This document shows, piece after piece, positions 5,343 through 6,024 of a stretch of DNA of 6,024 nucleotides. The notes under the pieces were generated by a model that made no database searches, was not told the DNA's origin, and worked only from the letters and a program-made list of their open reading frames with translations. Position numbers and translations under genes: made by a program. Within the stretch, counting starts at the first letter, position 1; each line of letters begins with the position of its first letter. The stretch comes from Gammaproteobacteria bacterium (lineage in GTDB: Bacteria > Pseudomonadota > Gammaproteobacteria > HTCC5015): the NCBI GenBank assembly GCA_020630145.1, contig JAHDBX010000120.1, forward strand, positions 1 through 6,024. The letters run 5' to 3'.

Positions 5343-6024
5343 TTAGTCATTAAAACGTTTAAAAACTAATGTGCCGTTTGTACCACCGAAACCAAATGAA
5401 TTTGACATAGCCACTTCAATCTTCATTTCACGCGCTTCATTAGCAGCATAGTCTAAATCACATTCTGGATCTTGATTAATAATATTAATTGTAGGAGGTG
5501 CAACTTGGTCATGTACAGCCATGGTAGAAAAGACAGCTTCTACACCACCCGCCGCTCCTAGCAAATGTCCAACCATAGACTTGGTTGAACTCACCACTAA
5601 GTTTTTAGCGTGATCACCCAATGTTACCTTGATCGCATTAGTTTCAGCCACATCACCAATAGGTGTAGATGTACCATGTGCGTTAATGTAATCAACGTCT
5701 TCATTATTTAACCCTGCATTGCGTAAGGCATTACTCATAGAGGCACCCGCTCCTGAGCCATCTGGCCTTGGCGTTGTCATATGATAAGCGTCACCGCTCA
5801 TGCCATAACCTGACAGTTCCGCATAAATTTTTGCTCCACGCTTTTTAGCGTGTTCTAGCTCTTCTAGAATAAGTATGCCTGCACCATCCCCCATAACAAA
5901 ACCATCACGATCTATATCAAAAGGTCGACTAGCCGTTGTGGGATCATCATTGCGTGTTGATAAAGCACGTGCAGCAGCAAAACCTTGTATACCTATTTCA
6001 CACACAGCTTGTTCTGCACCACCC
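5343..6024 (-). CDS. fabF: 3-oxoacyl-[acyl-carrier-protein] synthase II, C-terminal part
   Basis: The last 226 residues of beta-ketoacyl-ACP synthase II (KAS II), which condenses malonyl-ACP with a growing acyl-ACP in the cytoplasm and in E. coli governs palmitoleate elongation. The gene runs off the right edge; the reading frame is open to 6023 and the first visible residues [20 protein letters not shown] correspond to just after the active-site cysteine, which is outside the window. Seen (fragment numbering): [15 protein letters not shown] (22-36), [11 protein letters not shown] (39-49), [11 protein letters not shown] (79-89), NAHGTSTP with first catalytic His H116, [15 protein letters not shown] (146-160) with K148 and second catalytic His H153, and the C-terminal gating loop [11 protein letters not shown] (207-217). 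FabF is preferred over FabB because of the close match to FabF wording ([26 protein letters not shown]) and the neighbouring pab and mltG genes. The full gene would be about 410 residues. Confidence 0.95.
   Translation of the reverse strand, partial: GGAEQAVCEIGIQGFAAARALSTRNDDPTTASRPFDIDRDGFVMGDGAGILILEELEHAKKRGAKIYAELSGYGMSGDAYHMTTPRPDGSGAGASMSNALRNAGLNNEDVDYINAHGTSTPIGDVAETNAIKVTLGDHAKNLVVSSTKSMVGHLLGAAGGVEAVFSTMAVHDQVAPPTINIINQDPECDLDYAANEAREMKIEVAMSNSFGFGGTNGTLVFKRFND

Noticed and set aside
1..6024. Mobile elements, CRISPR arrays, tRNA or rRNA genes, or a novel defence system
   Set aside because: No direct repeat arrays, transposase motifs, tRNA-like folds or unexplained genes were seen; nearly every base belongs to a recognised housekeeping gene.

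Overview
The window holds a housekeeping gene cluster of a gammaproteobacterium. Almost all of it is read from the minus strand (right to left) in the order fabF (C-terminal part) - pabB/pabC fusion - mltG - tmk - holB - pilZ. A fragment of an unrelated plus-strand gene runs in convergently from the left edge. The order fabF-pabC-mltG-tmk-holB is the classic gammaproteobacterial cluster (as in Escherichia coli), and holB followed by pilZ is the arrangement known from Pseudomonas and other type IV pilus-bearing gammaproteobacteria. The DNA is AT-rich, with visibly more A/T than in Pseudomonas. This fits a low-GC marine or symbiotic lineage of the Thiotrichales/Methylophaga/Cycloclasticus kind, but that placement is inference and not proven by anything in the window.

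Layout: 2-163 (+) is the tail of a class V (cysteine desulfurase-like fold) aminotransferase. 164-182 is a 19-nt convergent gap with a weak terminator-like structure. 183-524 (-) is pilZ, 537-1577 (-) holB (DNA polymerase III delta'), 1577-2218 (-) tmk (thymidylate kinase), 2215-3201 (-) mltG (peptidoglycan lytic transglycosylase), 3194-5302 (-) a 702-residue PabB-PabC fusion and 5343-6024 (-) the 3' part of fabF (3-oxoacyl-ACP synthase II). From pabBC to pilZ the genes overlap by 8, 4 and 1 nt and are then separated by 12 nt, so they are almost certainly one translationally coupled operon. The only gap of note inside the cluster is the 40 nt between fabF and pabBC. No stretch over 300 bases lacks a gene.

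How the genes work together: fabF elongates fatty acids; pabBC makes p-aminobenzoate for folate; tmk makes dTDP, and de novo dTMP synthesis depends on folate; holB is part of the clamp loader that uses the resulting dNTPs in replication; mltG ends glycan strands at the inner membrane; pilZ supports type IV pilus assembly. The cluster couples precursor supply, replication and envelope growth.

I found no undescribed defence system, mobile element, CRISPR array or RNA gene. The points most worth a second look are in and around pabBC. The chorismate-binding half looks like PabB overall but carries the anthranilate-synthase-type PIAGT signature where E. coli PabB has the catalytic lysine (PIKGT). 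The gene uses a GTG start and occupies the slot normally held by stand-alone pabC. Its start lies between two inverted repeats: a 7-bp one touching the start codon and a 12-bp one inside codons 12-21. A perfect TATAAT hexamer lies just upstream.
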